Assembly: GCA_945859605.1 (NCBI GenBank)
Contig: OX243824.1
Coordinates: forward strand, 3,742,759-3,806,758
Source of the DNA: Lumbricus rubellus
Taxonomy: Eukaryota; Annelida; Clitellata; Crassiclitellata; Lumbricidae
DNA length: 64,000 nucleotides
Direction: 5' to 3'
Position 1 is the first letter of the stretch. Each line of letters opens with the position of its first letter. Below are positions 21,821 through 30,772 of this stretch, in pieces. A program made the position numbers and the translations under genes. The notes under the pieces are model-generated. The model was given only the letters and a program-made list of their open reading frames with translations. It did not search any database and was not told the DNA's origin.

Positions 21821-24257
21821 TCACAAGTGTGCGAGAGAATTTATTTCAAATTCATAGATATCGACTTTCCCATAAGCCTGCGCTACCATCAATCTTCTGT
21901 GGTTGGCGTCATAAAACAATCTGTATGGAAGAGAGATTCCATTTGCTTCTTTGGACAGAAGAACTTGAATCCAAATGAGAGAATTAGAATCAAGTACAAT
22001 CACTCGATCGTTATCAAAGTCAGCAACAAACAGTCGACTGTTTTCAGAATCCAAAGACAAATAGTAAGGATTGTTCAATTCCTCAATTTGGTTTCTGGGA
22101 ATAAATCTATGAATCAACTGACCAGCATTGTTCACCTGACTAATCACCCATGTTCCATTCGTTGCATCGCTCAGCCAATGACTGATAATGAAATTTTCTG
22201 TCAATGTCTGAACTGCATGCCATGGTTCTTTGATGTCTTCTGGCAACTTGAGACTGCGCACAACGTTGGCATTCCTATCATAAATAATCAATTCACTGAA
22301 CGGCTCACCCCATTTCAACTTCAAAAAATGACCTTCAGTGGAAAGCGAAAGACTGCACGGATAGTTAGCATTTGCAAGCCATTTAGTCAGACGATGGTCA
22401 TTTGTTGTCGTCATCTTCCAGATGCAATCCTCACGTATATCGTTGATGTAGAGAGATTTTGTTTCGTTACTGTAAACAATGTTGCACGGAAATGTTGTTG
22501 CATTTAATGCGATATCTGTCACAAATTGAAACTGATTCCGATTTTCGAAGACCTTGATTAGATTTGGATTGTTGCACATAATGTATATTTTATCGCGTAT
22601 AACAGTTGATCCAAGTGCGTTTGAAGGACAATTGAACGTTTGGATTAAGTTGATGGCGACTGAAACAAAAAATGTAAATAGCCGAGAATAGGCTAAATTC
22701 AAATCTAAACAATTCTAGAAATATACCTGAATCTGAGTAATTATACAATTATGGACGTCAGTTTGAGTTCTCATTCATTATGTACCTGGTACATGTACAT
22801 TGTATGTGGGATAATTTCTTTGAAATTGTCATCTTGTAGGCCTACTAGTTTTCATTCAGTGTCATCGTGTTACGTTTTGCGAGATAAACTACAAGTAGGC
22901 TCAGTGTTTGTTTCTTTTGGTCCATTATGTAACTATTCAAATGCTTCAAATGTTCTAATCACGGTTTTATCTTCGAATCAAATCCGAATAGAAGATTGAT
23001 AAATCAGCTCTCGCTGTCTCTGATTTATTTTGAAATGACTTAACACAAGGCAAGAAATAGGCCTATGTTCATGGGCGTCCGCATAAATGTTTCCAGGTGG
23101 GGGCAAAACACGATGATCACGGCTACAAAAGTTTGTGGCAAGAGGTTGAACAATGAAAATCAAGAAAGTAGGAACATGCATGGGTGTTTTTCATAGAGCT
23201 TCTATATTTCACAGTTTCACAATTTTGTAATTTTCAATATGAATGGTTTCTTTAGTGCGAAGAAATTTGTTAAAAATCAAAGTTGTAGTTATAAAGTAGG
23301 CTCCTCAAGGACCGCGCTAAATCCACTTGCACCTGAAAAATCACACTGGTTTTTTCATTCAGTTGTTTAATGATGCTCCCTCTAATTATTTAAAAAAAAT
23401 TCATCGTAATTTCTAAACTAAGGCAAAGAGTTTATTCATCGAGTCAAAGGGCTGTGCCGATGGCAACCAGAAGGAGGTCCGAGTCCGGTTGTAATAAGGG
23501 TGGAGGAGTCAAAGTCGTTGTTAAGGCCATGGTGTATTTATGGTTGGAATGTGGAAGACATTAGAAGCGGTGTGAACAATCTTTTGAACAGATGAGACGT
23601 CAGTTTTAGTTTTTTAGGTGAAACTCAATGGTCATGTTTACAGCTTTTTAGCAAGAGTGTGAAAAACGCAAGGCAGAAACTTAAAAGCATGTTAATTTTT
23701 TATTGCGGTTTCTAAACGTATTCTCTGGTTTTACTTTCTCTGTCATTAGTACAATTAATTCTCTAACGGGAAGAAATTTATTAATACCCAAAAGCGGTAG
23801 TTTAAAAAACGGTGTCAATTTTCCAGGGGGCAAGTGCCCCCTCTTGCCCCTGTGTGCGGGCGCCCATGCCCATGTTATGTTTCCATAAAATTAATTATGA
23901 ACAAAACACTTGCAGCTTCACTTTTTCTATGACGTCTGTTAGTTATTCTGATTACTTTTGGAGCTTAGAGGTGCTTCCCACTTATGACACCAACATACTT
24001 ATATCAAAACACAATCTGTGCTTCTTCAATATACCTGGTTGTCGCTGTAAAGTCTTGGGCTGTAGTTGTTGGAGTTTCAGTTTCAGTCTTAATCGATCGT
24101 TTTCTGCGATCAGTATTCGACATTCCTCATCTGACTGCGTACACGATAATTCACCATCGATGGAGTCGATAGTCGGCTGAGGTTCGACTCCAAATTGGAG
24201 GACAACCAGCAACATGACAACGAAGATAACAGCATTCTTATCGTCAAACATTTTCAT
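21821..24257 (-). CDS. Secreted beta-propeller protein, two exons
   Basis: Exons 24257-24035 and 22659-21821 on the minus strand join in phase 1 (donor CAG|GTATAT, acceptor TTTGTTTCAG) to 353 residues. The first ATG that keeps the frame is at 24257. Residues 1-25 have a hydrophobic core (NAVIFVVMLLVVLQF), a likely signal peptide or anchor. Residues about 45-70 are charged and leucine-rich (AENDRLRLKLKLQQLQ), a short coiled coil. The second exon is a propeller of about six blades (LYINDIREDCIWKM, RLFVADFDNDRVIVLDSN, RRLMVAQAYGKVDIYEF). Three N-x-T sites (NAT, NET, NGT) fit an extracellular domain. No enzymatic motif is visible; a binding role is inferred. A MITE occupies most of the intron. 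Confidence 0.78.
22660..24034 (-). other. Intron of the secreted propeller gene
   Basis: About 1.4 kb with consensus ends. It contains a complete MITE at 23070-23868. Upstream of the acceptor, 22660-22712 is part of the segment duplicated at 18602-18771. Confidence 0.75.
23070..23868. mobile_element. MITE with CATGGGCGTCC ends, in the intron
   Basis: The ends CATGGGCGTCCGCA and TGCGGGCGCCCATG are inverted. The flanks CCTATGTT (23062-23069) and CCCATGTT (23869-23876) differ at one base, so the target duplication is 8 bp and hAT-type. GGGGGCAAGTGCCCCC lies near the right end. No transposase. Confidence 0.8.
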
Positions 24258-24299
24258 AAATGAATCTTCTTTTCGAACGACTTTCGTACAATCGGACAC

Positions 24300-25180
24300 T
24301 CTCTCAGTTTAACTATCTTCTCTAATGCGGTTGTTGATGCACTACAGCGATCTCAATGGTTCTCCATCAAATGGGAAACATCTAGGATATAACCGGGCTT
24401 ATTAAGTGCTGTAATATGACAAACAATTTTCTGTCCAGTGTAACGGCCTCTGTTGTCCCTGGTTAAATCGGATCCATTCATAACCGGGCTAGTAAGCTTA
24501 AGGATGCAAGGCTGATTAATTGCATACTGCCTCAATATTCAATGTTTTTGGATTCAGTGGAAATCGGAGCATCACGTGATTATTTTGCTCTCTGCATATT
24601 TTGTTCGGCTGTGTTTTTGGTTAACTTCCCGTTGGCCTATTAGCCTATAATTATACAGAATCGTATGCGTTGTCGAAATTAAATAGGTCTGCGGGCACAA
24701 TCATACTTATCTATGATCATAGGCCCTAATTGTCTTGTTTTTCATTCTGTGAGAATAATATTGCGGTTGTTAATGTCTATTTAAAATCGCTTGAAGCGCA
24801 TTATTGATGGATAAGTGGGCTAATCATCAATGTCATTATTAGAACTGACTGGAGAAGATGAAAGGGAACATTACGAGGGAGTTTCATTTCACATACTAAA
24901 ATCGAAAATAAAAAAGCGAAAAGCGACAGAACTAAAACCAATCATAATTACAGACCGTGAATGATATATTCACAACAATTATAGGCCTAACTGAAACACG
25001 TAACATGGGAAACTAACCGAATTTAGGCATGAGGCAAAACAAGGACAGCAGTAATAATTGTGCTGACGCTTTACATTTTAGTTAAATAGGCAGCGTCATT
25101 CCGTTGTGGGAAATTTAGACTTTTTGTGACCCGCCGTTGGGTATCAAGAACATTGATGATACGGAAATGTAATATATTTA
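24300..25180. other. Intergenic upstream of the propeller gene
   Basis: Presumed promoter side of the minus-strand gene. No PSE-like module, TATA box or repeat family was recognised between 24300 and 25080. From about 25085 homology to 35420-35610 begins (TCCGTTGTGGGAAATTTAGA). Confidence 0.45.
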
Positions 25181-25345
25181 CATGTAAAACGAGAAAAAAT
25201 CTGATTTTAATCTTCCACAGCGAGAGATGCTGCAATGCTAGACGTAGAGTCTATCACTTACGCAGGTCGTAATATTCTTCTGCGTATTTATTCTGTTTTC
25301 TTTTCATGTTTTTATCTTTGCAGTCTTGGCACGAATTACTAATTA
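25085..25345 (-). repeat. Class I unit fragment
   Basis: It shares CATTCCGTTGTGGGAAATTT, a diverged CTTCCACAGCGAGAGATGCT block and AATATTCTTCTGCGTATTTA with the class I units at 27750 and 35420. The position where its promoter module should be is occupied by the (TA)n tract. Confidence 0.55.
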
Positions 25346-25372
25346 GTCTATACGATATGACGTAAACTTTAG

Positions 25373-25376
<4 letters not shown>

Positions 25377-25438
<62 letters not shown>
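25377..25438. repeat. (TA)n microsatellite
   Basis: About 31 TA units at the place where the class I unit to its left would carry its TATA box, so expansion of a TATA box is possible. Confidence 0.95.
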
Positions 25439-25441
<3 letters not shown>

Positions 25442-25560
25442 TCCCATTTCTTATTTATAAGTTTTGAGACTGGCGCAGTTGGAACTTCGGGTAATACCGA
25501 AGTTTTACTAAATGAATTGCGAAATCCTTAGGGTTACAATTAATAGTTCGAGCGTTCACA

Positions 25561-25600
25561 TTAGACACCTTTAACATATTATTTATACATTTTATATAAA
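25561..25600 (+). promoter_or_regulatory. PSE-like/TATA module, first of a close pair
   Basis: TTAGACACCTTTAACATATT with the G at 25564, and TATATAAATC at 25593, an offset of 29 nt. The predicted transcript would run straight into the second module 55 bp downstream. Confidence 0.6.
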
Positions 25601-25616
25601 TCTTGTGGACTTAGCT

Positions 25617-25654
25617 TAGACACCTTCAAAAAATTTGATCTGATGTTATATAAA
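25617..25654 (+). promoter_or_regulatory. PSE-like/TATA module, second of a close pair
   Basis: TTAGACACCTTCAAAAAATT with the G at 25619, and TATATAAATTT at 25647, an offset of 28 nt. Confidence 0.6.
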
Positions 25655-25739
25655 TTTCGGAAGGGTAAGCAATTTGAATCACCCGTGGAATAGCAATTAT
25701 AATGTCCATCCCGTTCGTTACGCTGCATATCTCACCTTC

Positions 25740-25990
25740 TGAACAGATCTGTCTGCATGGTGGAATGGATGGATCTATTTATTGCAAGATCTCCACCTTT
25801 GGATGTCAGTAAACATACTTAGCCTTATTCTTTCCAAGACTCAGTTGATTTGGTTTGGAACCAAGCAACAGTTAGGCTACATAAGTTTGTTCTTCAATTA
25901 CTGGCCTCATTATTCTCTGACATCACCTTCTAGTGTTCGCGATCTGGGTGTCACATTTGACAGCGTTCTGACAATAAATAATAATAATAC
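25740..25990 (+). mobile_element. LINE reverse-transcriptase fragment
   Basis: The translation DLHLWMSVNILSLILSKTQL, IWFGTKQQL, then SPSSVRDLGVTFDSVLT matches the CR1/L2 reverse-transcriptase region W-M-x-x-N-x-L-x-x-x-x-x-K-T-x, F-G, L-G-V-x-F-D-S. The YxDD region is not included. An isolated fragment. Confidence 0.75.
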
Positions 25991-26870
25991 GATTTATATA
26001 GCGCCGGAGCTCAGCTTACTGAACATCTGTCACTCTTGACCGTTCCTGTTACTACCACATGAGAAGTATTAGGCCTACAATAAAATATTTCAAATTAATG
26101 TAGGCTACACGAAGTTGCCATTCCACGCAGTGCTTCGCCGTTTCCTTTCAGTTTTCCATACACATTTTGTCATCAATCAATCGAACATCATTTGCTGACT
26201 TCTTGGTCTAAACCTTACTCGCCGCTTCCCAATCATATTTCCTTCGATCTTTTCTTAGCCTATATCAGTGCGTGTCCTATCAGTGTGTGTCCTTCCGTTT
26301 CCTTATCTTTATTATGTTTATTGTGTAGGCTTATTCTTCTCCAATCATTCATTTCATTTTAATTTGTTATAACTTTCCATCCAGCTGAATAATTTTTTCT
26401 CCGATCTTCTCAATGTCCAATTTTCGAAGCCTTTTGAAATTCTCTTTATGTCTGATCCGTAGCCTACAGCACCACTTTCCAATTCAGTGTCTAATAATAC
26501 ATTTCGTCACATTCTTTCCATTTACTTCTCAGTGGTTCTGTCCTCTTTGAGAATGTTTATTGTCCTGGCCTCATCTAATCAAAAGAAAGATTGCAAAGCC
26601 AACAGGACCCGAAATAATAAATAATTTAAAGATGAATATTGATTGGATCGGGGCGGTGTGATAGCTGAATGACAACACACTGGCACGAGAAGTGGAAAGA
26701 AGCATTTTCAACGCTCGCAGAAGCCACATGGCTGCAGTGAAAAGAATAGCAGTTTCACTTATACGCAGGTACCCTTATGTTCGACGGAACTACCTGGCCA
26801 CCTAACGCCGATGTATGAACCGACCCCCGTGAGGAAGCGAGTTTGTATGTGCTCCGTGGGGTCTCAAGAT
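25991..26870. other. Intergenic
   Basis: No gene. CTACCTGGCCACCTAACGCC at about 26788 matches the distal block of class II units (34365). The rest is AT-rich and unclassified. Confidence 0.45.
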
Positions 26871-26871
26871 A

Positions 26872-27709
26872 CATGAAGCCTTGATCGGAAGAACCACTAG
26901 AGTCCATTTTTACGATTTTGAGATATTCACAAAATAAACTTTGTAAGTCTACAAGTACTTCACCTATGAAAATATGGAAATAACATTTGGCACATGTGTT
27001 GATATGTGTTGTCGCTGTAACATGTTAAAATTATATTGGCTAACCAGCTAGGTGGCGCCACATACAAATTTTTTCAACATGCTGTATATGGCAATTTTTA
27101 GGACATTTTTTCCCAAGTTGTCAGTGTGCATACAGGATATTCACGAATTGTCCTATTAGGATAATTTCAAAGTTGCTTTTCAGTAGCACAATAATATAAC
27201 CAAATAAAAATGAATTAAATTTTATAAGGTGAAACTTTATTTCAGTGGATTGTCCTTGTGTTGTGAATAACTTAATGTCAATATGTGGTATTTTCATCGT
27301 CAGTGTAAGATTTCCGTTTTAAAACAGGATTATTTAGAGTCATGATGGTATAGTGCAGATGCTTCAGCGCCATACATGCATACATGCATGCACACATACA
27401 TACATACATGCATACATGCATAATTACATAGGCCTACATACATACATACGTACATGCATGATTTGCATACATGCATGCATACATAGGCCTACATGTGAAT
27501 TCACGGAAGAAACACTGAAGTCCATGGACTTCCGTGGTTATTGCATGAACACTATATTTTATTTTCATTATAACTTTGGACTGACGTTAGTTTTCTGAAA
27601 AAGGAACTTGTCAATACATGCTCTATAGCATTAAGAATGGCAGGACACAGATAACTAAAAAATGTCAAAAATGGACTCTAGTGGTTCTTCCGATGAAGGC
27701 TTCACATGG
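26872..27709. mobile_element. Tc1/mariner-like MITE
   Basis: Inverted ends of about 45 bp. On the left, CATGAAGCCTTGATCGGAAG and AACCACTAGAGTCCATTTTT; the right end is the inverse with few changes. TA flanks both ends (26870-26871 and 27710-27711). No transposase. It carries a CATA-type tract at 27370-27490. Confidence 0.8.
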
Positions 27710-27749
27710 TATTATGCGGAAATGTCTTTTATGTTACTATTAACATGTA

Positions 27750-28215
27750 TCTGTAAGAAATAGTAAAATTAAAAAGAACTGACTCTAACCTTCGGCAGCG
27801 GAAGATGCTGCCATGCTAGACATAGAGCCTATTACTTCAAGGGGGGTCACAATATTCGTCTGCCCTTTTTTATTTATGTGTTTGCTTCTTTGTAAATCTC
27901 TGTCACAAATAATGTTATTAATTTTAGTTCATAGTCTTGCTTCATAAAATGCAAGTTTCAACATAAAATGCAAATTTCAACAAAATATTGCCCTATATAG
28001 GTTCAGTGTAAATAGATATAAAGGTGTCTTAAAGTTGACATAATCGTAATTGTTATAATGAAAGAAGATTCAACTTGGTCTAGCAACACAGTATCTCGCG
28101 TTGTCCATGCGTTCGCATTTCACAGGCAACTTAATTTAACTGAGTGCCGCACAGAAGATATTAAAAAAACAGCGCAGTCAGGAGCCGTAAAATCCATGTG
28201 GCACTAATTGTTTTC
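27750..28215 (-). repeat. Class I promoter unit
   Basis: The CCTTCGGCAGCGGAAGATGC block with TGCCATGCTAGACATAGAG (27788-27827) lies about 200 bp downstream of the module at 28028. The upstream block (28029-28215) has CTAGCAACACAG, GCGTTGTCCATGCGTTCG, CTGAGTGCCGC and CAGCGCAGTCAGGAGCCGTA. The same order is seen around 6415, 38247, 40965 and 34953. Confidence 0.72.
27991..28028 (-). promoter_or_regulatory. PSE-like/TATA module, class I
   Basis: Minus GACACCTTTATATC from 28028 and TATATAGGG from 27999, an offset of 29 nt. Confidence 0.62.
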
Positions 28216-28279
28216 TTTTTATTTTGCGGCATTTACTTTCCAAATAGATTTAATCTCTTAGTTCCTCCTACTAGAACGG

Positions 28280-28500
28280 CTATGACTCAGTCCTGCTCCG
28301 TTACAAGTTTACATCAATTGGCCCCTCTCTTTGGAATACTCTGTCTCCATCTACTCGGTCTCAACTTCTAACTGGTAATCCTTCCTCCTCATTTTCTTTC
28401 TTCAAAATTTACTTCTTCTCTTGGCCTTGCGCACTGGGAGCGCCTCTGAACGGTTTACCCTAGTAGAGGCGCTTTTTAAATGTTTTAATACAATACAATA
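28280..28500 (+). mobile_element. LINE 3' end
   Basis: The translation has PLWNTLSPSTRSQLLTGNPS, then SFFKIYFFSWPCALGAPL. The 3' tail GGGAGCGCCTCTGAACGG, AGAGGCGCTTTTTAAATG ends in an AATAC-type repeat. It is the sister of the copy at 5697-5891. Confidence 0.7.
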
Positions 28501-28661
28501 TAATTCTTTTTTTAGGTTTGGGTCTAGCGCTATCTGGCACTGTTAGTGCTACGGCTAATGACATAGTTTGATTAAACGAATAGCGATGTAAAACTATAGA
28601 CCAAAGAATAATTTATATATACATGTATATACATATATATATTTATATTGATAGTTTAAGC

Positions 28662-29137
28662 CAGTGGTTCTTAACCTTTTCAAGGGAGCCGAACCCCAAG
28701 AGAAATCCATGACCACTCCCGAGAACCCCTCAAGTTTGAGCAATAATTTTTCTTTTTTGCTCGACTTACTCTGTGGTTTAAGTATATAGGAAAAGGGTAA
28801 TAGTTGCTTTTAGCGTACGTCATACGATGCTATTTCTGCAGAAAAACAACGAAAAATTACATATCTTATCGGTAATACCTTATATTACTTCACAGAAAGA
28901 TGCCTGCGGGTGTTAATTGTCGGGAGGTGCACTTGCGCAGTAAGACAAAACTAAGGTTAACATGATGAACAGCTTTAAATTTAATTAAGGTTTCAAACAA
29001 AATTTATTAAATAAGAGTTGAAAAAAGCAGATGACTTTTCACTGAATATGTATATATTTCAGAGGACCTCTGCCGAACCCCTGGCACTGGCTCGCCGAAC
29101 CCCAGGGGTTCGGCCGAACACCGGTTAAGAACCACTG
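28662..29137. mobile_element. hAT-like MITE
   Basis: Ends CAGTGGTTCTTAACC, inverted at the right. The exact 8-bp duplication is GTTTAAGC (28654-28661 and 29138-29145). It has subterminal CCGAACCCC repeats. A second copy is at 41659-42167 in the opposite orientation. Confidence 0.95.
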
Positions 29138-29245
29138 GTTTAAGCGGTAGCATTAAACACCCTTGGCTGACTCATTGGAGCAAACGATTCCATTATAGAG
29201 TGAGCGCACTGTTACACAGAAGCGTCTAATAAAAGTAACCTTATA

Positions 29246-29284
29246 TAGACACCATTCAATCAAGCTGAACTGATGCTATATAAG
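29246..29284 (+). promoter_or_regulatory. PSE-like/TATA module, class II
   Basis: TAGACACCATTCAATC with the G at 29248, and TATATAAGAG at 29277, an offset of 29 nt. GAACTGATGC before the TATA box is shared with the next copy. Confidence 0.65.
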
Positions 29285-29515
29285 AGTGGACAGTGACAGC
29301 CGCTTGATTGAGCGTCTATCGCCAAATTAGCTTATTTCCTTCAGTTTCTCTGCAACCTAGGCTGGTTCCTAGACGTAGGTCCCATTCATATTTCCAATGT
29401 CACCATCTAATTAGTCGCCATGGGGCACATTGAGCATTCTATACCCATTTGTCATCAGCCCATCCAGCACCATCTCAATGGGTTGCAGACTTCCGGATAA
29501 AGCTCTGCCACGTAA
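29246..29515 (+). repeat. Class II promoter unit
   Basis: After the module comes AGTTTCTCTGCAACCTAGGC with TAGACG (29341-29375), then GAGCATTCTATACCCATTTG with TCATCAGCCCATCCAGCA (29433-29475). The same order occurs after the module at 39158, and partly at 30537 and 33255, at matching distances. Confidence 0.7.
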
Positions 29516-29536
29516 GATAGACACAGTCCGACGTTC

Positions 29537-29573
29537 GACACCATTAAATCACGGTAAACTGATGCTATATAAG
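29537..29573 (+). promoter_or_regulatory. PSE-like/TATA module, class II
   Basis: GACACCATTAAATCACGG at 29537 and TATATAAGATT at 29566, an offset of 29 nt. It shares AACTGATGCTATATAAGA with the copy at 29248. Its downstream sequence is not like that of the other class II units beyond the first about 20 bp. Confidence 0.65.
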
Positions 29574-29982
29574 ATTGGGAAGTGACACCATCAAGACTAG
29601 ACTGTCAGTCACTGTAATTACCCTCCAAACGAATACATAAAATACCAGTTGAAGCCATTATCTACCAAAGACCTTCGCCTGTTGCTGCTTTCGCCACCGA
29701 AGTCGCGCGAGCTCGACCCGCTGGCTGCCATCGTTTCTAATCAAGGATGTCAAGGATGATCTTCTTATTTTTGTTGTTATTTTGTAATAATGCATTGGAT
29801 AATTTTATAGTAGCCTAGTACAGCGAACGCTGTGGAATTAGGAATTTATCTGGCGTCGATGTTAAGTGTATTTCTACGCTAAACTAAAAGATGTTGAATG
29901 TCGCTATAATCGTAGCCAACAATAATTAAGCATCATTTAATTCAAAACTGAAAAACTAGTATAATTATTATGCTGTTCATAT

Positions 29983-30021
<39 letters not shown>

Positions 30022-30280
30022 TTCATTTACTTATTTACTCGTTTACTGTGAATTTGATATAGCGCTCCTTCAAGGATTCTACTCAGAAGCGCTCCCAGTC
30101 CAACCCCGGTCGAATTAGACAGTCTTACGTAGAGAAAGAAATGAAGTAGAAAGGCGAATAGATACATGTATTTGACGAAGGATAACAGGGAGCTCATTCC
30201 AGGTCGCAGGGCCAGCCACGGAGAAAGCACGGCGCTGCCTGATTGCAGTCTGTGAGCGTGGAACAATAAGTTCCTCTTGT
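29983..30280 (-). mobile_element. LINE 3' end with (TTTA)n tail
   Basis: Reading minus: AGCACGGCGCTG-type RT end coding for RAFSVAGPATWNELP, then the tail TGGGAGCGCTTCTGAGTAGA, CTTGAAGGAGCGCTATATCA and (TAAA)n at 29983-30045. It is the same family as 52500-52770. Confidence 0.75.
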
Positions 30281-30534
30281 GCAGCTGTGCGTAATCATAA
30301 TCATAATATGAAGGGATGATTATAAGTTGTTACGTGAATTGAATTCCACTGTTTGACAGTGATCTAAGGTGTCGTCACGTCCTATTGATCATGCGTTTTA
30401 TCAACGCCATCTGCTGAATGAAAAGCATTCATAGCCTATTTATGTTTTGCATTTTACGTTCGAACCTGCCTGAAGAAAGATGACATTGTATATTTCTACT
30501 GAAGTATAATTGTGCACCTATGCGTGCACCCACT

Positions 30535-30573
30535 TAGACACCCGTCAAACAATATCAACTGACGTTATATAAA
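30535..30573 (+). promoter_or_regulatory. PSE-like/TATA module, class II
   Basis: TTAGACACCCGTCAAACAAT with the G at 30537, and TATATAAATT at 30566, an offset of 29 nt. The downstream block TATTTCTCTGCATTGTAGGC follows at 30653. Confidence 0.65.
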
Positions 30574-30738
30574 TTAAGGATGCGATATCTGTTTTACTTG
30601 TTCCAAACTTTGTATCTTACCACAGAATAAAGAAAGCGTAGATCTTACTATTCTATTTCTCTGCATTGTAGGCTGCCTCGTAGACGATTTCGACATAAAT
30701 ACTGTGCGTCTAGCTGCTATTAAGAGGGCTCCCAGTTA

Positions 30739-30772
30739 TACACCCGTCAAACAATATAAACTGATAATATAA
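30739..30772 (+). promoter_or_regulatory. PSE-like/TATA module cut by a transposon
   Basis: TACACCCGTCAAACAATATA at 30739 and TATAA at 30768-30772, an offset of 29 nt. The last four bases of the TATA box (ATAA) are the target duplication of the transposon that follows. The rest of the unit resumes at 33251 and includes the block ATTTCTCTGCATTTTAGGCT. Confidence 0.7.

Noticed and set aside
24258..24299. Extended N-terminus of the secreted propeller protein
   Set aside because: It would need a GTG start; the first ATG in frame is at 24257 and gives a plausible signal peptide.
27788..27810. U6-like CTTCGGCAGC
   Set aside because: Only ten bases match; the remaining U6 sequence is absent and the word is part of the class I block.
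30365..30375. AAGGTGTCGTC on plus
   Set aside because: The minus-strand reading has no TATA-like word between 26 and 33 nt.
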